From UBA647 sp964400545 (GTDB taxonomy: Bacteria > Acidobacteriota > Aminicenantia > UBA2199), in the NCBI GenBank assembly GCA_964400545.1, contig CAYNUG010000016.1:1-26749 (forward strand): 26,749 nucleotides of DNA, written 5' to 3'. Position numbers and translations under genes: made by a program. The notes beneath the pieces were generated by a model that saw only the letters and a program-made list of their open reading frames with translations, had not been told where the DNA came from and did not search any database. This document shows positions 7,695 through 15,671 of the stretch, piece by piece; the first letter of the stretch is position 1; every line of letters starts with the position of its first letter.

Positions 7695-8162
7695 TTAAAA
7701 TTCAAATCCTATTTGTGCTGACACCCAATTGTCTCCGAAAAGGTCATTGAAGGGAGAAAAGTGCATAACTCTGAGCACCATATCTCCAAGCCTGAATCCA
7801 ACGTTAAGTTTCAGTCCGGTAAATTCTTCAACTAATTCTTTCCCTGCCAATCGGAACAATCTCATTGGTCCCGCTCCGACAAATGCGTTTTTAAGTTTCA
7901 GGTTCAGAATAATCGCAGGTTCCAGATAGATCACCCTGCAGATCGGTTTAACGAAGATATTAGCTTCAGGAGTTATCATAAACTTTTTTGAAAAATGATA
8001 GTCCCAGTTCACACCGAAATAAAAGAACAGGTTTTGTGTAGTATCATTATAAAGAAGTCCGTATTTATGGAACAGTCTGTTATAATCCTTTCCTGAAAGG
8101 GATGTTGCAGATAATGTAAAAAGAACTAATATTAAAATTACTATAAGTATTGTTTTCTTCAA
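7695..8162 (-). CDS. Small outer-membrane beta-barrel-like protein (paralogue 2), TTG start
   Basis: A 155-residue exported protein with a clear signal peptide (MKKTILIVILILVLFTLSATSLSG) and a body rich in amphipathic strands, ending in SAQIGFEF. It aligns by eye along its length with the downstream paralogue: LFHKYGLL against LFANFGIL, MITPEANI against MISPELNL, TGLKLNVGFR against FGLKLNVGYR, and the shared AQIG-x-x-F end. The start codon is TTG; a strong GGAGGG is four bases upstream, and there is no other start before the signal peptide. Family and function are unknown; a structural or adhesion role in the outer membrane is inference. A TTGATT/TATTGT-like pair can be drawn upstream but is weak. 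Confidence 0.8.
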   Translation of the reverse strand: MKKTILIVILILVLFTLSATSLSGKDYNRLFHKYGLLYNDTTQNLFFYFGVNWDYHFSKKFMITPEANIFVKPICRVIYLEPAIILNLKLKNAFVGAGPMRLFRLAGKELVEEFTGLKLNVGFRLGDMVLRVMHFSPFNDLFGDNWVSAQIGFEF

Positions 8163-8271
8163 AATACCCTCCTTTTGTTTATGTTACAATAAAACAAGTA
8201 AAAAATAAATCAATAAAATAAGATTATTCATATAACAGTAATTTTTTTTCGGAGAATGGATATTCCCGTTG

Positions 8272-8280
8272 TGTTATAAT
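8272..8280 (+). promoter_or_regulatory. Extended -10 promoter, possible leaderless transcript
   Basis: TGTTATAAT is a full extended -10 element (TG-N-TATAAT) with no recognisable -35. The last base of the -10 is six bases before the ATG at 8287, so initiation at the normal distance would fall on the start codon itself. There is no ribosome site close to that ATG. Promoter function and leaderless translation are both inferred. Confidence 0.45.
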
Positions 8281-8286
8281 TCCAAC

Positions 8287-10794
8287 ATGAAAAGAGACAA
8301 TGATCTATACGTAAGGATCACCCTTTTTGCTATTATTTCCGTTGGTTTTCTTTTAAGGATAAATCACTGGTTCGATTTTCTCGGAGCTGATGAAATAGGA
8401 AAAACCGGACTCATGACATGGTCCTGGGATTTCCACAAGGACCCTTTCCCAGTTCATTATTATCCTCCTTTCTTCCTTTATCTTAACTTTGTTTTTTCTT
8501 TTGTACTCAAAAAACTTGTGATCTTTCTCGGGATCATAGATTTTAATAATATTTTTCAGAATACAGATTTCGGTTTCATATTTACACTTAAGACAGGGAG
8601 ACTTCTTTCTGCAATTTTCGGGACTATCAATATTTATATGGTCTTTTTGATCGGGAAAAGGTTTTTTGACAGGTTTGCCGGATTGACAGCGGCACTGATC
8701 CTGGCCGTATTCTGGCCCCATGTAATTGATTCCCACAATTTTAAATCTGATGTTCTCCTGACCTTGTTGATCACTGTAACTTTCTACTATGCTTTGAAGT
8801 TTTTCAGAAGTAAAAGAACAGGACTGTTAATGCTTTCCTCCTTTCTTCTCGGTTTGTCGATAGCAACGAAGTTTAATGGTGTTTTCTTCGGACTTGTCCT
8901 TTTGATCCCTTTGTTCTACATTAGAAAAGAGTACGCTGTCATTAAAGGTTTTTTTTATATTGCGGTGGGAGGTGTGCTCGGATTTTTTGCAGGAGCTCCA
9001 AACTGGCTCGTTCATCCGGTTAGTAATGTTAAGATAACATTAAAATATCTTAAGAGGCTTACTGAGGAACTGGTATGGTATGACCAGTTCCCATCATCTT
9101 TTATCCTTTACGGAAAAAATATTCTGGAACATTTCGGGATATTATTGATAATTATTTTTATTTGTGGAGTAATCACCGCTTTTGTATACAAGAACAGAGA
9201 ATCAGTCATTATTGTGATCTCATTACTTGTATATTTTATCCTGGCAAGTCGTGAGAACTATCTGAATTACAGAGCAATATTACCACTTATTCCACTGATG
9301 GCGGTCGTGATCGGGAAATTCATATTTCTGGACATAAAAGAATTACTTGCCAATGTCCGAATCAGAAGAATTGCCACGGGTCTGCTGTTGATCCCAGTGG
9401 TTGTTTATTCTGCAGGGAATTTCAATAGGAGTTACAAAAGCTTTGATCTTTTAAAAGGGATCGCATCACATCCTGTTCGTGAGCGTGCCGGGATCGGAGA
9501 CCCGGATTATTCCTCCTATTATATGAAAAATCATTTTAATAGATCCAGCCTGATCTTCAGGGAGATGTGGACCCCTCCTGCCATCGGGTTCAAAGGTGCG
9601 GTATTCGGGAAAGATGTTACCAGGGTTCCCCAGAGATTGTTTTTGGGAAACAGACAGTTCGATTTTCTCGTTACGAGTTTCAGCACTGATTATATTTTAA
9701 GAAAATCAAAGAACAAGGATTTTATAGATGCTGCAAAGAAAAGATTAAAGAATTTTGTTATTTTTTATAAGGTTGATCGTCCTGCAATTTTCACATGGAG
9801 TGATGATATTCAGTTCTGGTATAGACGACCTGAATATGTAAAGGGGAACTTCAGCGCAGATAAAGGTATTATACTTCCCCGGAATTTTGTTCCTTTAACA
9901 AAAAATCCTTCTGTTTTTCTTCCTCTTCAGAGATATGAAAAAGATCCTTGTTACGGTGTTATAAACAATGGAATATCAGGGAAGTTTATTTTTTCACATA
10001 AAAGGATAAAGAAGATCGCGTTTAATTATATTGCAAATGATAAGCTGAAATTAATATTTGATGTGAACGGTAAAAAAGTGATATCCACAACAGGAAAGGA
10101 CGAGTTTACAGGTTATACGGAAGTTGTTGGTCCGATCCCTCAAATATTTAGAGATACTGTGATCAGAAGATTGTATGAGACTGTGATAGATCCCGATGAA
10201 CTTGGGGTCGGGTTTTATATATATAAGATAGAGATCAAAGCAAATACACGAATAACAATACCTTTTACTTTCAAAGCGAAGTTTGAAAATGAAGGATATG
10301 TTGGAGATGAAGCAGAAGAAACAACTCAGGTTCCCAAAGAGGATATCCCCGAATTGTTCAGTAAAGTGAAAGCTCCTGAGTGGGTGAGATCATTTTTCAG
10401 GAATACCGGCGTGGATATTTCTCTGCTTTCGTATATTAACAATCTCGAAGTCTATAACAATAAAAGTGATTCTATAGATGATGTCGCTACAGAATATTTT
10501 CCTGTGGGATCAGGTTGTTTCAATATAAATATTTTTACAGATAAGATAGTTAAAGGTCAAAGGGCAGGAAATGATGCGGAATTAAAAATGATCTTTGTCT
10601 CAGGCAGGAATAAAGAAAGTATGACCATAAACGTGAGTGAAGGGAAGACAAGAATGGATCTTGATTTTAAACATAAAGGGGGTTTCATCCGGATATTTAG
10701 TTCAGGGACAAGAGGTGCAAATCTGATTATCAAAAAAATCACATTAGTTCCAGACTTTAAAAAGTATTATAATTACTCTGGGAGTAAAAAATAG
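8287..10794 (+). CDS. GT-C (PMT/ArnT-like) integral membrane glycosyltransferase with large C-terminal extracytoplasmic region
   Basis: An 835-residue polytopic protein. The first half (about 1-395) has some ten hydrophobic helices. The first large loop carries FLGADEIGKTG with the acidic pair Asp35-Glu36 and HYYPPFFLYL, and a later loop carries DSHNFKSD. An acidic pair in loop 1 and an H-x-D-type second loop are typical of polyprenyl-phosphate-sugar transferases of the GT39/PMT_2 type. The remaining roughly 440 residues are soluble and probably periplasmic; I recognise no family in them. ATG 8287 is preferred over an in-frame TTG at 8269 because the sequence between is not hydrophobic or conserved-looking and contains the -10 element. 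The function is likely transfer of a sugar from a lipid carrier to a glycan or protein; donor and acceptor are unknown. Confidence 0.85.
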   Translation: MKRDNDLYVRITLFAIISVGFLLRINHWFDFLGADEIGKTGLMTWSWDFHKDPFPVHYYPPFFLYLNFVFSFVLKKLVIFLGIIDFNNIFQNTDFGFIFTLKTGRLLSAIFGTINIYMVFLIGKRFFDRFAGLTAALILAVFWPHVIDSHNFKSDVLLTLLITVTFYYALKFFRSKRTGLLMLSSFLLGLSIATKFNGVFFGLVLLIPLFYIRKEYAVIKGFFYIAVGGVLGFFAGAPNWLVHPVSNVKITLKYLKRLTEELVWYDQFPSSFILYGKNILEHFGILLIIIFICGVITAFVYKNRESVIIVISLLVYFILASRENYLNYRAILPLIPLMAVVIGKFIFLDIKELLANVRIRRIATGLLLIPVVVYSAGNFNRSYKSFDLLKGIASHPVRERAGIGDPDYSSYYMKNHFNRSSLIFREMWTPPAIGFKGAVFGKDVTRVPQRLFLGNRQFDFLVTSFSTDYILRKSKNKDFIDAAKKRLKNFVIFYKVDRPAIFTWSDDIQFWYRRPEYVKGNFSADKGIILPRNFVPLTKNPSVFLPLQRYEKDPCYGVINNGISGKFIFSHKRIKKIAFNYIANDKLKLIFDVNGKKVISTTGKDEFTGYTEVVGPIPQIFRDTVIRRLYETVIDPDELGVGFYIYKIEIKANTRITIPFTFKAKFENEGYVGDEAEETTQVPKEDIPELFSKVKAPEWVRSFFRNTGVDISLLSYINNLEVYNNKSDSIDDVATEYFPVGSGCFNINIFTDKIVKGQRAGNDAELKMIFVSGRNKESMTINVSEGKTRMDLDFKHKGGFIRIFSSGTRGANLIIKKITLVPDFKKYYNYSGSKK

Positions 10795-10803
10795 AGTATA
10801 TTT

Positions 10804-10820
10804 CGGATATATCCGGATAT
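10804..10820. promoter_or_regulatory. Two overlapping 12-bp palindromes upstream of the deacetylase promoter
   Basis: CGGATATATCCG (10804-10815) and ATATCCGGATAT (10809-10820) are each perfect palindromes sharing seven bases. They lie 14 bases before the -35 box of the promoter at 10834-10862 and are not followed by a T-run, so a regulator-binding site is more likely than a terminator. No cognate regulator is identified. Confidence 0.35.
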
Positions 10821-10833
10821 GATCTCTCTTAAT

Positions 10834-10862
10834 TTGACCTGGCTATGAATATGTGGTATTTA
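10834..10862 (+). promoter_or_regulatory. Promoter of the deacetylase-carbamoyltransferase pair
   Basis: TTGACC (10834-10839), 17-base spacer, TATTTA (10857-10862), with TGG directly before the -10 (extended -10 contact). The predicted start is near 10869. An in-frame GTG at 10853 lies inside this promoter, which supports the later ATG at 10907 as the gene start. Confidence 0.5.
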
Positions 10863-10906
10863 AAAACCTCGGATTTTATTGGAAAAGAAGCCTGAATTTA
10901 ATAAAA

Positions 10907-11686
10907 ATGAAAAATAAACGTCGTGTAATACTATCATTTGATGTAGATGGAGAGAGAGCTTTTCGCTCAATTGATAAATCGGATAAAGATATCTATCTTG
11001 ATCAGGGTGTTCCCGCCATCACCCGGTTTCTGAAAGAGAATGATCTCGATGCCACTTTTTTTACTGTGGGGAAAAATATTCAGGATTTTCCGGAGACTCA
11101 TGAATTACTGAAAGATTATGAGATAGGGAATCATACTTTTTCACATCCCAGATTTCTGACAAAGAAGGGACAAAAAGAAAAGGAAACGGAGATAAAGAAG
11201 AGTCACGATATTATTACTGAATTTTTCGGAAATCCTCCCGTTATGTTCCGCGCACCCGATTATTCAATAGACAGAGATATCTTTGATATCCTTAAAAGCA
11301 TGAACTACAAAGGTGATTCTTCAATGATAAAGGTACTTCTTCCCTTCAGATATTTTTCTAATTATCTGAAACAATGGAAGCTGGCAGGAGATGAGTTGGA
11401 GATCCCCCTTACCAGTTTTATCATACCCTTTAATGGTACGTCTGTGATATCATTTGGAATGAATTATGCGAAAATCGTTTTTAATATTCTTATTATGTTT
11501 CGGAAGACGATCGTACTGAATTTTCATCCGAGGGATTTTGTGAATATCGGTATTGAAGAAACAGGATTTATGAACAGGGCTAAGGCTCTTGAAACTTCCC
11601 TCGCATTTCTGAAATATATTAACGAAAAATGTGATGTTATGAGTTTCAGGCAATATATGAGTGGGGAAAAAAATTTACAGAATTAA
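10907..11686 (+). CDS. Polysaccharide deacetylase (NodB-homology, carbohydrate esterase 4 type)
   Basis: A 259-residue protein of one NodB-type domain with no signal peptide. CE4 motifs in order (ATG numbering): RVILSFDVDGE near 5-15 (motif 1, metal/catalytic Asp), DATFF near 47-51, GNHTFSHP near 77-84 (motif 2, the H-x3-H zinc ligands), FRAPDYSID near 114-122 (motif 3), and LNFHPRDFV near 204-212 (motif 5 His). These enzymes remove N- or O-acetyl groups from sugar polymers or precursors. The ATG at 10907 is used because the conserved domain begins a few residues later and an earlier GTG is inside the promoter; its ribosome site is weak. It is followed 32 bases later by a carbamoyltransferase, suggesting that both decorate the same glycan, perhaps deacetylation followed by carbamoylation. 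Confidence 0.9.
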   Translation: MKNKRRVILSFDVDGERAFRSIDKSDKDIYLDQGVPAITRFLKENDLDATFFTVGKNIQDFPETHELLKDYEIGNHTFSHPRFLTKKGQKEKETEIKKSHDIITEFFGNPPVMFRAPDYSIDRDIFDILKSMNYKGDSSMIKVLLPFRYFSNYLKQWKLAGDELEIPLTSFIIPFNGTSVISFGMNYAKIVFNILIMFRKTIVLNFHPRDFVNIGIEETGFMNRAKALETSLAFLKYINEKCDVMSFRQYMSGEKNLQN

Positions 11687-11718
11687 AAAATGAGAATGAA
11701 AATTATTGAGGTGAGATC

Positions 11719-13524
11719 ATGAATATACTTGGAATTATTTATCATCCTGAGTTCGGACACCCTTCAGCGTGTCTTTTAAAAGACGGGAAACTTATAAGCT
11801 TTATAGAAGAAGAGAGGTTGATGAGGGTGAAGCAGGCCTCAGGTTACTTTCCTTCCAAATCGGTCGCATTCTGTCTTAAGCAGGGCGGAATAGATCTGAA
11901 TGATGTGGACCTGATCGCAGTTGGATGGGATTCAAATTATTATAAGATCAAGTACCCTCTGTTCCTTGCCAGGTCATTTCTAAAATTCAAGCTGACCGGA
12001 CTTACTAGAAAGAGCTTAAGAAAAGTGGGCAAAGGGAGAAAAAATCTCGGTTCAGGTGTTATATCAGGATTCAAGGATATTCTGAACTACCATCCAAAGA
12101 ACATTGAACAAAATATTGTGTTCGGTCTTAATGATGCCGGATATGCAGGCCAGAAGGTTCCTCCTGTCGTTTATGTAAAACATCACTATGCTCATGCTGC
12201 TTCAGCGTACTATAGTTCTGGATTTAATGCTTCAGCTATTCTTGTGTTCGACGGTCATGGAGAAAATTCCACTATTACGATATGGTCGGGAAAAAATGAA
12301 AAGATCAAATTATTAAAAGAAATAAGCATTCCGAATTCTCTGGGATGGTTCTATTCGGCGTTTACTGAATATCTTGGATGGAGTCCAAATGAAGGAGAAG
12401 TAAAATTGATGGGGCTTGCTCCGTTCGGGAAACCCAATGGTGAGATCAAGAAAGTAGTTGACGACATGGTCATCCTGACAAAGAACGGGATAAAAGTTAA
12501 ACCAGAGTATCTGTTCTACAGCAAGAGAACTTACGGATATTTCTACAGTGATCTGATCGTTGAAAAATTCGGTATGCCGAAGGAGAAAGGGGAGGAATTC
12601 ACTCAGTTTCATAAAGATCTTGCATTTGCTGTCCAGACAAGACTTGAAGAAGCGGGGATCCATCTTGCAAATCTTGCGCTTGAAATGACAGGGAGTGACA
12701 ATTTATGCCTCTCCGGCGGTGTTGCGCTCAATTGTAAGATGAACGGTGAGATCCATAAGCATTCCAATGCGAAAGAACTGTTCGTTCAGCCGATCTCTCA
12801 TGATGCCGGTGTTTCATTGGGAGCTGCGATGGCTGTAGCGATGGAAAAGGGTGATGATCCACGATTTAAAATGGATCATGTCTATTTAGGTACATCGTTT
12901 ACCGATGCTCAGATCGAAAAAGTACTTGTAAGAAATAAAGTGAATTTTGAAAAGAGGAAGGACATTCCGGAATATGGCGCAAAGAAGATCAGGGAAGGGA
13001 AGATCGTGGGATGGTTCCAGGGAGCAATGGAAGCTGGTCCCAGAGCTCTCGGAGGGAGGTCGATCCTTGCTGATCCGAGCGATCCCGACATGAAGGATAA
13101 AGTTAATGATTTTGTCAAATTTCGTGAGAACTGGAGACCTTTTGCTTTATCTCTCCTTGAAGAATATAAAGATGAATATCTTAAAAAGCCTGCAGATTCA
13201 CCATTTATGATAATGGCATTTGATGTTCCTGAAGATAAATATAAAGATATCCAGAGTGCAATGCACTGGATAGATAATACAACACGGCCCCAAACGGTCA
13301 GTAAAAAGACGAATAAAATTTACTGGGAAGTCATTGATGAATTCAGAAAGTTGACCGGAATCCCGGGAGTTCTTAATACATCTTTTAATATCAAAGGGGA
13401 GCCGATCGTCAGTTCACCTGAGGATGCATTGAGATGTTTTTACGGAACCGGAATGGATGTCCTGATCATCGGCAATTACGTAATTGATAAAGAAAAGTGT
13501 AAAAAGGCTTCTGGGAAGGAATGA
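11719..13524 (+). CDS. NodU/CmcH/TobZ-family O-carbamoyltransferase
   Basis: A full-length 601-residue cytoplasmic enzyme. The N-terminal Kae1-like domain (about 1-375) has HHYAHA (155-160), the metal-binding signature, VFDGHGE (176-182), LMGLAPFG (230-237) and LSGGVALN (331-338). The C-terminal domain has EAGPRALGGRSILADP (438-453) and NTSFNIKGEPIV (553-564). The family uses carbamoyl phosphate and ATP to form carbamoyl-adenylate in the first site, then transfers the carbamoyl group to a hydroxyl, usually of a sugar or antibiotic. A strong GAGGTGAG precedes the ATG. It follows the deacetylase gene on the same strand. No antibiotic synthesis genes are near, so a surface glycan or lipid-linked sugar is the more likely acceptor. 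Confidence 0.95.
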   Translation: MNILGIIYHPEFGHPSACLLKDGKLISFIEEERLMRVKQASGYFPSKSVAFCLKQGGIDLNDVDLIAVGWDSNYYKIKYPLFLARSFLKFKLTGLTRKSLRKVGKGRKNLGSGVISGFKDILNYHPKNIEQNIVFGLNDAGYAGQKVPPVVYVKHHYAHAASAYYSSGFNASAILVFDGHGENSTITIWSGKNEKIKLLKEISIPNSLGWFYSAFTEYLGWSPNEGEVKLMGLAPFGKPNGEIKKVVDDMVILTKNGIKVKPEYLFYSKRTYGYFYSDLIVEKFGMPKEKGEEFTQFHKDLAFAVQTRLEEAGIHLANLALEMTGSDNLCLSGGVALNCKMNGEIHKHSNAKELFVQPISHDAGVSLGAAMAVAMEKGDDPRFKMDHVYLGTSFTDAQIEKVLVRNKVNFEKRKDIPEYGAKKIREGKIVGWFQGAMEAGPRALGGRSILADPSDPDMKDKVNDFVKFRENWRPFALSLLEEYKDEYLKKPADSPFMIMAFDVPEDKYKDIQSAMHWIDNTTRPQTVSKKTNKIYWEVIDEFRKLTGIPGVLNTSFNIKGEPIVSSPEDALRCFYGTGMDVLIIGNYVIDKEKCKKASGKE

Positions 13525-13526
13525 TC

Positions 13527-13580
13527 TGAAATTCAAATTTCAGCCCTAAATTTAGAATTCAAAATTAAGAATTTAGAATT
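13527..13580. repeat. AT-rich intergenic inverted and direct repeats
   Basis: TGAAATT-CA-AATTTCA (13527-13542) is a perfect inverted repeat starting two bases after the carbamoyltransferase stop. AATTTAGAATT then occurs twice (13549-13559 and 13570-13580), 21 bases apart. This resembles short AT-rich repeats scattered between genes in some low-GC genomes. Only these copies are seen here, so dispersal cannot be judged. Confidence 0.5.
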
Positions 13581-13584
13581 GCAT

Positions 13585-13614
13585 CCGGCAATCGGGCCGG
13601 GGGATCTATTTTTT
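13585..13614 (+). terminator. Probable rho-independent terminator of the deacetylase-carbamoyltransferase operon
   Basis: A GC hairpin in otherwise AT-rich DNA: CCGGC (13585-13589), six-base loop, GCCGG (13596-13600), then GGGATCTA and six T (13609-13614). The T-run is eight bases from the stem, further than ideal. It lies between converging genes and overlaps the end of the minus-strand FGE-like gene. Confidence 0.45.
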
Positions 13615-14364
13615 CAAATCTTTGACGCATCTGAATCCGAGCCATTTCAGTGATCTGTTTACCGGAAAAGGAATACGTGTGGAATATTTGACATCATTTC
13701 TTATATTGGTCCAGGCCCCCCCTCTTATAACTCCGATCTTTTGAGCATATTTATTCCTGCCTGTAAGCATTTCCATAGGGTAATCACCGGTTGTCCATTC
13801 GAACACATTTCCAATATGATCATAAAAGCCTATTTCATTGGGCGGAGTTGAGAAAATCTGGGAAACATTCTTCCTCTCCACATTATAAAATATGCCTCTT
13901 TTTTCTTTGTATATCATTGAAAGAAAAGGTTGATAATCTTTTTTCAAAGCCCTGGCCGCAATTTCCCATTCCCATTCTGACGGGAGTCTTTTGCCTGCAT
14001 ATTTTGCATACATAGCTGCATCCTCACGCGTAACACCGGTTGCAGGATCAAACGGATTCTTGCCAGCGTAAGATCTGTCGAATTTTCCAGAAGGTTTATA
14101 ATTTGTTTTTTCCAAAAAAATGAGGAACTGGATATTTGAAACAGGATGAATATCAATGTAAAAACTTTTAAATGATCTTTTAATGAGAGGCGAATTGCAG
14201 GTAGATCTTTTTTCTCCGGTGAAATATTCGCCTTTCGGGATGAAGATCATAGATGATCCTCCGGGTCTAAGGGACTTGAGGTAGGGACCAAAGTTTTTTG
14301 AGCTCTTGCCTATAGAAGGGAAAAGGACATAGATCGATAAGAATAGAATTAAAATATGTTTCAT
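13606..14364 (-). CDS. Exported FGE/SUMF-fold protein lacking the formylglycine-generating cysteines
   Basis: A 252-residue protein with a signal peptide (MKHILILFLSIYVLFPSIG). The SUMF1/FGE-sulfatase fold spans about 36-248, shown by FIPKGEYFTGE, YIDIHPVSNIQF, KRLPSEWEWEIAAR (125-138), GNVFEWTTGD (185-194), IRGGAW (213-218) and the terminal LGFRC (242-246). In true aerobic formylglycine-generating enzymes the stretch after GGSW/F carries two copper-binding cysteines (C-x4-C); here those positions read as Asn220 and Val225, so the protein should not make formylglycine. Other family branches have binding or different catalytic roles. It is the last gene of the operon and overlaps the hydrolase gene by four bases (ATGA) without its own ribosome site, so it is translationally coupled. 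The function is unknown; ligand binding in the periplasm is a guess. Confidence 0.85.
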   Translation of the reverse strand: MKHILILFLSIYVLFPSIGKSSKNFGPYLKSLRPGGSSMIFIPKGEYFTGEKRSTCNSPLIKRSFKSFYIDIHPVSNIQFLIFLEKTNYKPSGKFDRSYAGKNPFDPATGVTREDAAMYAKYAGKRLPSEWEWEIAARALKKDYQPFLSMIYKEKRGIFYNVERKNVSQIFSTPPNEIGFYDHIGNVFEWTTGDYPMEMLTGRNKYAQKIGVIRGGAWTNIRNDVKYSTRIPFPVNRSLKWLGFRCVKDLKK

Positions 14365-15671
14365 TTTTTCAAGTATTTTTTCAAGTAAAAAAGGATCTTT
14401 TGTTTTTCTGAACTTCTGATGAATCTTACTGCAGGACCGTTATCTGATAAAGGTCTCTCCAGGTCAAGGAACCGCCGAAATTTCCCGAAGTTCATCAGTA
14501 TGATAAGATCCACCGGGAGTTCGTTGCTGTTAATTGCTCTCACCGCGAAATAGTGGTAAAAACCGGGTAATAACACTGCGATCCTTTCCGGATCAATATC
14601 AGGGTCTTTTTTGAGGAAATTTAAGGCTCCGTTAACCTCCATATCACACAGATTTATCTTTGTTTTTTTTCTGCATGCTCTTTTTGTGTTCGGTGCAAGA
14701 ACGGCAAATCCACGTTTCACAAGAATATCTATAAGATCGGAATAGAATAATCTTGTTTGTGATTCGGGGGGATAAATCAGCAGGGCAGGAATATCTGAAC
14801 CTTTCTGAGGTTTCCTGTATGTTGCATTTATCGGCATATTATCGGTTGAGAAAAAAGTGATCATATTCTCAGGAACTGGATTTTTTATTATTCCGTCGGC
14901 ATATTTCTTTATCCCGAAGACTTCGGCAAAAAAATTTGCTATACGGACCTGGATTTCCGGTAATTCATCAAAAACAAAAGTACCGTGAGCAGGTAAGGTG
15001 AAGGGAGTTTCCTTTTTCTTGATGAACAGGTTCCTGGTCATTGGATTCAAACTTCTTGCTGTATATTCTTCCATAAGAAGATAATGATTTCCGTCCAGAA
15101 TGCTGGCAATATTAAAGATGGCAAGGTCAGTGTTCCTTGTGATCCATTCTCTGGATCTCTCTCTTAATATCGGTCCGGATATTATCACATCTGCTATCAC
15201 ATCTGTATTTCCCTGAATTGCATACATCCCGGTCTCAACCGTAAAACTTGCCGTAATGATCCCGACCTTTCCTTTCTCGGTGTAATTAAGAGAGCTTAAA
15301 TATTTTAATGCATCCTTCAGATCTGTGATCCTTTTTGGGCTAAGGTCAGCCCTCTGTCTTACAAAGTTCGGAGCAAAGGCAATGATCCCTCTTTTTGCAA
15401 ACATCGGGAATAGTTTTAGAAAATCGTCTCTGTTCCCCGATAATTGATGAAAACAGGCAACCGAAGGATATTTTCTTTTCCCCGGGTTTTCCGGTCTCAA
15501 TAAAAATGAGCTAAGTTCAAAGCCGTCTCTCGTTTTAAAAGTTACTTCATCTATGATCCAGACCTTTTTACTGTTCAGACTCAGAAAATAGAAAAATGCT
15601 GCGACGATCAGCACAGCGAAGGAGATAAGAATGATCTTTATTAACGGACCTTTTTTGTTTGTTATTGTCAA
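14361..15671 (-). CDS. Membrane-anchored protein with two alpha/beta-hydrolase-like domains, second degenerate
   Basis: A 436-residue protein. One hydrophobic segment (about 10-31) anchors it, with the body probably outside the cytoplasm. Domain 1 (about 43-250) resembles dienelactone-hydrolase/acyl-peptidase folds: CFHQLSGN as oxyanion region, GIITASFTVE with candidate nucleophile Ser142 (not a classic G-x-S-x-G), ILDGN with Asp193, and PAHGTF with His229. Domain 2 (about 270-400) repeats the same pattern: ITFFSTDNMPINATYRKP against VTFKTRDGFELSSFLLRP, and RGFAVLAPN against RGIIAFAPN. At its nucleophile elbow it has LLPGFYHY with no Ser. The start is TTG in a four-base TTGA overlap with the upstream sulfatase-like gene; no later Met precedes the membrane segment. 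The stop overlaps the FGE-like gene in ATGA. Substrate is unknown; ester hydrolysis is inferred for domain 1 only. Confidence 0.82.
   Translation of the reverse strand: MTITNKKGPLIKIILISFAVLIVAAFFYFLSLNSKKVWIIDEVTFKTRDGFELSSFLLRPENPGKRKYPSVACFHQLSGNRDDFLKLFPMFAKRGIIAFAPNFVRQRADLSPKRITDLKDALKYLSSLNYTEKGKVGIITASFTVETGMYAIQGNTDVIADVIISGPILRERSREWITRNTDLAIFNIASILDGNHYLLMEEYTARSLNPMTRNLFIKKKETPFTLPAHGTFVFDELPEIQVRIANFFAEVFGIKKYADGIIKNPVPENMITFFSTDNMPINATYRKPQKGSDIPALLIYPPESQTRLFYSDLIDILVKRGFAVLAPNTKRACRKKTKINLCDMEVNGALNFLKKDPDIDPERIAVLLPGFYHYFAVRAINSNELPVDLIILMNFGKFRRFLDLERPLSDNGPAVRFIRSSEKQKILFYLKKYLKK

Noticed and set aside
8256..8279. Seven-codon leader ORF (MDIPVVL) before the GT-C gene
   Set aside because: The GGAG before it is too close to its ATG, and it lies inside the -10 region of the predicted promoter.
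8287..13524. A complete O-antigen or capsule locus
   Set aside because: No nucleotide-sugar synthesis genes, flippase, polymerase or chain-length genes are seen; only transferases and modifying enzymes are present.
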